In this document: piece after piece, positions 60,082-64,000 of the stretch
Position numbering within the stretch: the stretch's first letter is position 1
How the letters are laid out: each line of letters starts with the position of its first letter
Notes under the pieces: model-generated
Databases searched by the model: none
The model's input: only the letters and a program-made list of their open reading frames with translations
Told to the model about the DNA's origin: nothing
Translations under genes and position numbers: made by a program
Source of the DNA: Callipepla californica brunnescens
Lineage: Eukaryota > Chordata > Aves > Galliformes > Odontophoridae
Direction of reading: 5' to 3'
NCBI GenBank assembly: GCA_023055505.1
Contig: JALIRH010000004.1
Coordinates: forward strand, 12,023,368 to 12,087,367
DNA: 64,000 bases

Positions 60082-60190
60082 TAGGGACATGATTCAGTGG
60101 ACATGGTGGTGATTTGTTGAACATTGGACTAGATTATCTTAGTGGTCTTTTTCAATCTTAATTATTCTACGATTACATGATTTTATGATA
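60082..60190 (+). mobile_element. CR1 LINE 3' terminal fragment, plus orientation
   Basis: 'agggacatgattcagtggac', 'atggtggtgatttgttgaac', 'ttggactagattatcttagt' and 'ggtctttttcaatcttaatt' precede diverged terminal repeats ('attctacgattacatgatttt'). About 110 bp, old and 5' truncated. Confidence 0.88.
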
Positions 60191-63100
60191 ACATGTTGAG
60201 TTTCCCTACCGGGAAGGTAATAGAATGAAATAAGGAAAAATAAAGGAAATCTGATGGATGGAGAGAAAAGAGAAGACTCAAGTCTTCTTTGGACATAAAT
60301 ATATAGAAACTAAGAAAAATTAAGTATGTTAATGGGATTCATACTCTTTGGAAAACTTTGAAAAAAAAACTTGCAAATTTATATTTGAAAAGATTTTTTT
60401 TCTTAGATTATTGCTCAGGTTCTTTCTGTGTCTAATGTCTCATCCCTGTACTTAATGAGACCAACTAGGGAGCTTGTGTGAGCAATGGTGTGGTGCATAG
60501 GAGCTCCCTTGTCTCTAAGTAGGAGCTAAACACTAGTTACTATAACTGTAGTACCTGGCTGGGAGAACAGAGCACAGCCCTGGGCCCTCTACCATCCTCT
60601 TTGCCTTCAAGCTGACAACTAGAGAGTACAGGGAGGTATTTGTCAGGTGTATTTCTGCCACCCTGCCCACAACAGGAGCCACTGAGAGTGATGGACTACA
60701 AGCCTTGACATCAAAAGACTCTGTTTGCTAACTGTGCTTGATTTTCAGTACAAACTCTAGCTCATTCTCAAAGCATGAGGATGGCCTGTTGATCCATACT
60801 TTAATGTTATCACTAGAAACACTTTCTTAAATCAGGTCTGCATAGGGGTGGATAAGTATAAAAGGCTGGGGAGCAACAGGAAGGGAAAGATGTGGCTGTC
60901 TAATCACGGTGAACAGGAGTAGAGATGGGCAAGACAGAGGCAATCTCTTGTTTTGGAGCTGTGATTTCAAAGATGTGTCGCGTGCCAGGATGCACCATTG
61001 ATCCACAGAGCTCACAGCTGCATGTGGCAGATGAGGATGGCACTGCTGCACTGAGCAGTGATTTGTGTCCAACCACATTTCCACTAAGTTGCAGCCAGGG
61101 AGACACAGCAACAGAGGATTTTGTTCTGTGTGCTCTTGCTGAGGGAAAAGCTTGCTTGGCTTCCTACCATACTGCAAAATCACCTTCCAATAACAGAACT
61201 GACAGCACCTGCAAAGTGGGACTAACATGGGGCAGGAAAAAGGGAACATTTCAAAATAAGGGATGCTTAGCTTTTATACAAAGAAGAGCTGTAAAAAGCA
61301 AGACAAAAAGAGGATGAAAATGAAACAAGTAGCTAGAGAGGGAGAAATTATGCAAATTTCAAAAGGTATTGAGGTAATGTTCAGTGGGCTCTTAGTAAGG
61401 GTTGGTATTTGTGCACTGATTACATCTCTAAAAGGAACTGCTGTTCAGAGATCTACAAGTGCCTAACATGCTTTAGTGTCAAAGTCACTGCATTTGCCAG
61501 TAGAATAAGCCAACTCTGGAATGCCATTAAAAGCAAAAGCTGTCTAATGTTCTACTTTTTAAACACAAATATCAAAGAGAGAGAAAAAAGGGTGAGTTGG
61601 AGGGATGGGGAGGAGGGAAGGAATAGTCAATTGCTTTTGCAGAAACTGCAGTTTCTTTCAAAAAACCTGTCATTGACATCTTTCCCCAGAAAACATTTTG
61701 TCATGCACATCAGTGTATGTCTTTAAGGAGATCAATCTAGAGGAGTCAAACCAACAATCATCACGTGACAGATTTTCAGATGGTGTTCTCATCAATCACA
61801 CTGATAATGAGGTGGCAAATTGCTGTCTTATAGCAAAACTAGAAAGACAACTACCCCAGTAGGTGTCAATGAATATGTCAAAGGATTGTCCCTAGGGGAG
61901 TCTGAGAAGGTTCTCAGAAACCTTTTTGTGAAGCTTGAATACAGAATACTTTATTGATCACTAAAGAATTTGCACTGACATACTATTTCCCCATGACATT
62001 TGAACCACCAATTTCCTAGCTCATGGTGAGTACCTATTTGGTGAACACTCTCTGGGAGTTTTCTTTCATCTTTAGATACACTGAGAAATCTTGTTTTAAT
62101 ATTATCTTAGCCTTTCATCTCCTGTAGCATATCAAAAGAAGGTTTTACAAGTTATATACAGGCAAAACATCTGAAAGTGCTTTATGATTGTGATCCAGTA
62201 GTGATAATTCAGAATTAATTTATTTAGATTTAGATTATATTCTATCTATTTCCACATGTTGAATGGTATTTTATACTTGCTATCTTTTTAGTGGGGAAGT
62301 CCTGTGTATGGAGCAGTCTGTTATTAATTTGAAGAGCGGGGTTATCAGTATACTGACTTTGGAAGATAAAATGGTCCTTTTGTTCTTTATTTCCTAAGTT
62401 TCTTAGCATCTGAATTGGAGCCCAGTACACTCCTGCAGCCACAGATCATGTAGCAGTGAGCTGACTTTCCCCCCGGGTTATTTCCCCTAGAGTTTTGATG
62501 GCAGACAGGCTGTTCTTTACCAGACCTAGAGTACTGCAAGCTTTGTTTTCCCAATATTCAAGCATTAATGGTAAAGTTTTTTTTTCTCCCGTATTTTTTC
62601 TCACACTGATTACTGTGAAAGCAATATGGGCTGTCCTTTTCAGTTCTTAGGCAAATAATATCGCAAAAAGTGTAATAGTAAAAATTTTACTCATGCTGCA
62701 TTTATTGCTCTCAACTTCATTGTGAACCCAATTTCACAAGATTTCACTCAGTATTTATGTGGAAATCTGTGTCTAAACGGCTTTTGAAATCATCTGAACA
62801 GTGCTCAGTTTTGGTGTTAAGAAGGAATATGAACAGATAAAATTTTGTTTCTATTTGTCTTGACTAACGCCTGCATAAAAACATTGAGTTAAAATCTGTT
62901 ACAACAAAATAAATAAACAAATCCATCCAATTACTAATATTGCACAAAAAATATTTTATGTTGAGAAAAATCCATGTTTCAACAACAAGTATCTTAATAC
63001 AAATACTACAATCAGATGTTGACTTTGTGTGATGAATAGTCTCGAGATTACTAATGCGAATCATAGTTGGAAAAACAATTTTCTAACATACATTGATTTG

Positions 63101-64000
63101 AGTGTTCGAGGTCAAATGTACAGGGGACAAAGCCTTGCTGGTGTATGCAAATGTAAGTGCATACTTGATAAATCACAGTGGAGATGGTAATTAAGCACTG
63201 TTATTTGGTATACTTTTCTCTTGCAATTGCATTGAAACTTTTGACATAAAACCATGCATGTTTTTCATATGCAGTCATACCCTGTGCACAGGTGTTGTTC
63301 CATCTTTGAGAATATTTCAGTATCAGAGCCACCAAAACATATTTGGTTTTACCTTCAGCTTTTGTTGTGTCAAGCTTAGAACATGCAAAGCTCATCCAAT
63401 AATAATAAACATAACTGCAAACAGTAACCACACGAAAGCAAAGCATATCCAAGCCCAACACATTCTCTGTGTACCACCTATGCTCACTTGCTGATGAGCT
63501 TTCCTGAGATAAAATGAGGCATCAGCCTAATTTCACACACATTTTCTGCCAGAAGATGATTGTGAAAGTCTGAAAAAAGCAGTACAAAAGATTGCTTTGC
63601 AGAATGTCAGAAGTTAGAGACTGGAACAATGTCTAGGATTGTTCCTGCTTCTGACCTTTGATATTCGATGAACAAAATATACTGAAGCACATCTCTACTT
63701 CAGCATTATGACTAATATATTTCAAAGCGTTTATGAGTCTTATCTAATTCCAGTTAAAGTTAATGGAAAAATTCCCACTGAACAATACTAATAGTAAATG
63801 TAATCTTGTTGGATTGTCAAGGGGCCAGCTGTGAAAGGACTGCTATTGTTCTAGATGCTTGCAGTAGCAAGCTCAAGTCCCTAAGAACTTATGATATAAA
63901 CAGACAAGACTACCCCATGGGGAGGGAACAAAATAGCCTAGGAACTGGATGGCATCCTATTATACCATGCGTAATTGAGTCATATCGGTGTTAAGTGTCT
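60191..64000. other. Gene desert to the right edge
   Basis: No supported gene. The ORFs at 60.8-61.7 kb lack start context, family motifs or splice structure that would make them credible. No repeats beyond short A/T runs are recognised. Confidence 0.5.

Noticed and set aside
60827..61726. Overlapping ORFs of 105-140 codons on both strands as a lineage-specific gene
   Set aside because: Mutually overlapping frames with no codon bias, motifs or neighbours that support coding.
1..64000. A previously undescribed multi-gene system, CRISPR array, phage or defence island
   Set aside because: The window is vertebrate DNA with two standard FGF genes. No regularly spaced repeats, operons or prokaryotic-style gene clusters are present.
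1..64000. tRNA, rRNA or known microRNA genes
   Set aside because: I saw no cloverleaf with tRNA A/B boxes, no rRNA core and no hairpin I could name with confidence by eye.

Overview
The window is vertebrate nuclear DNA, almost certainly a galliform bird and probably chicken (Gallus). The evidence is intron-split fibroblast growth factor genes with bird-like protein sequence, CR1 LINE tails ending in ATTCTATGATT-type repeats, and internally deleted mariner elements that look like the Galluhop family. It matches the conserved FGF19-FGF4-FGF3-ANO1 neighbourhood (human 11q13; I recall chicken chromosome 5), with both FGF genes on the minus strand. I place FGF19 off the left edge and ANO1 off the right edge by established synteny, not from anything visible here.

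Layout. 1-5400 is FGF4: a 2.4-kb 3' UTR, three coding exons (194 aa), and a short 5' UTR behind a TATA box and a CpG-rich promoter. 5441-6345 is a run of purine or pyrimidine tracts upstream of FGF4: an A12G17 block, then (TCTTC)23 and (TTTTC)25. 6.4-31.8 kb is intergenic DNA between the genes, holding two CR1 fragments, a (TG)24 repeat and many T/A tracts, with no gene I can support. 31,769-36,852 is FGF3: three coding exons (220 aa) with a CpG island over exon 1 and two small upstream ORFs. 37-40.3 kb is repeat-poor upstream DNA of FGF3 with clustered homeodomain, POU, TCF and nuclear-receptor-like motifs, the best place in the window to look for enhancers. 40.3-64 kb is a gene desert with two oppositely oriented mariner remnants (45.6-47.2 kb), a decayed CR1 ORF2 fragment (55.6-56.3 kb), smaller CR1 scraps and microsatellites.

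FGF4 and FGF3 both encode secreted, heparin-binding FGF-receptor ligands. The family is known for roles in the limb ridge (FGF4) and in hindbrain and inner-ear induction (FGF3). Their tight linkage and shared orientation fit long-range regulation from the intergenic and right-hand desert DNA. I found no microbial-type, defence or otherwise novel multi-gene system. The most interesting leads are regulatory: the FGF3 upstream ORFs, the motif cluster near 38 kb, and the triplex-prone tracts upstream of FGF4.
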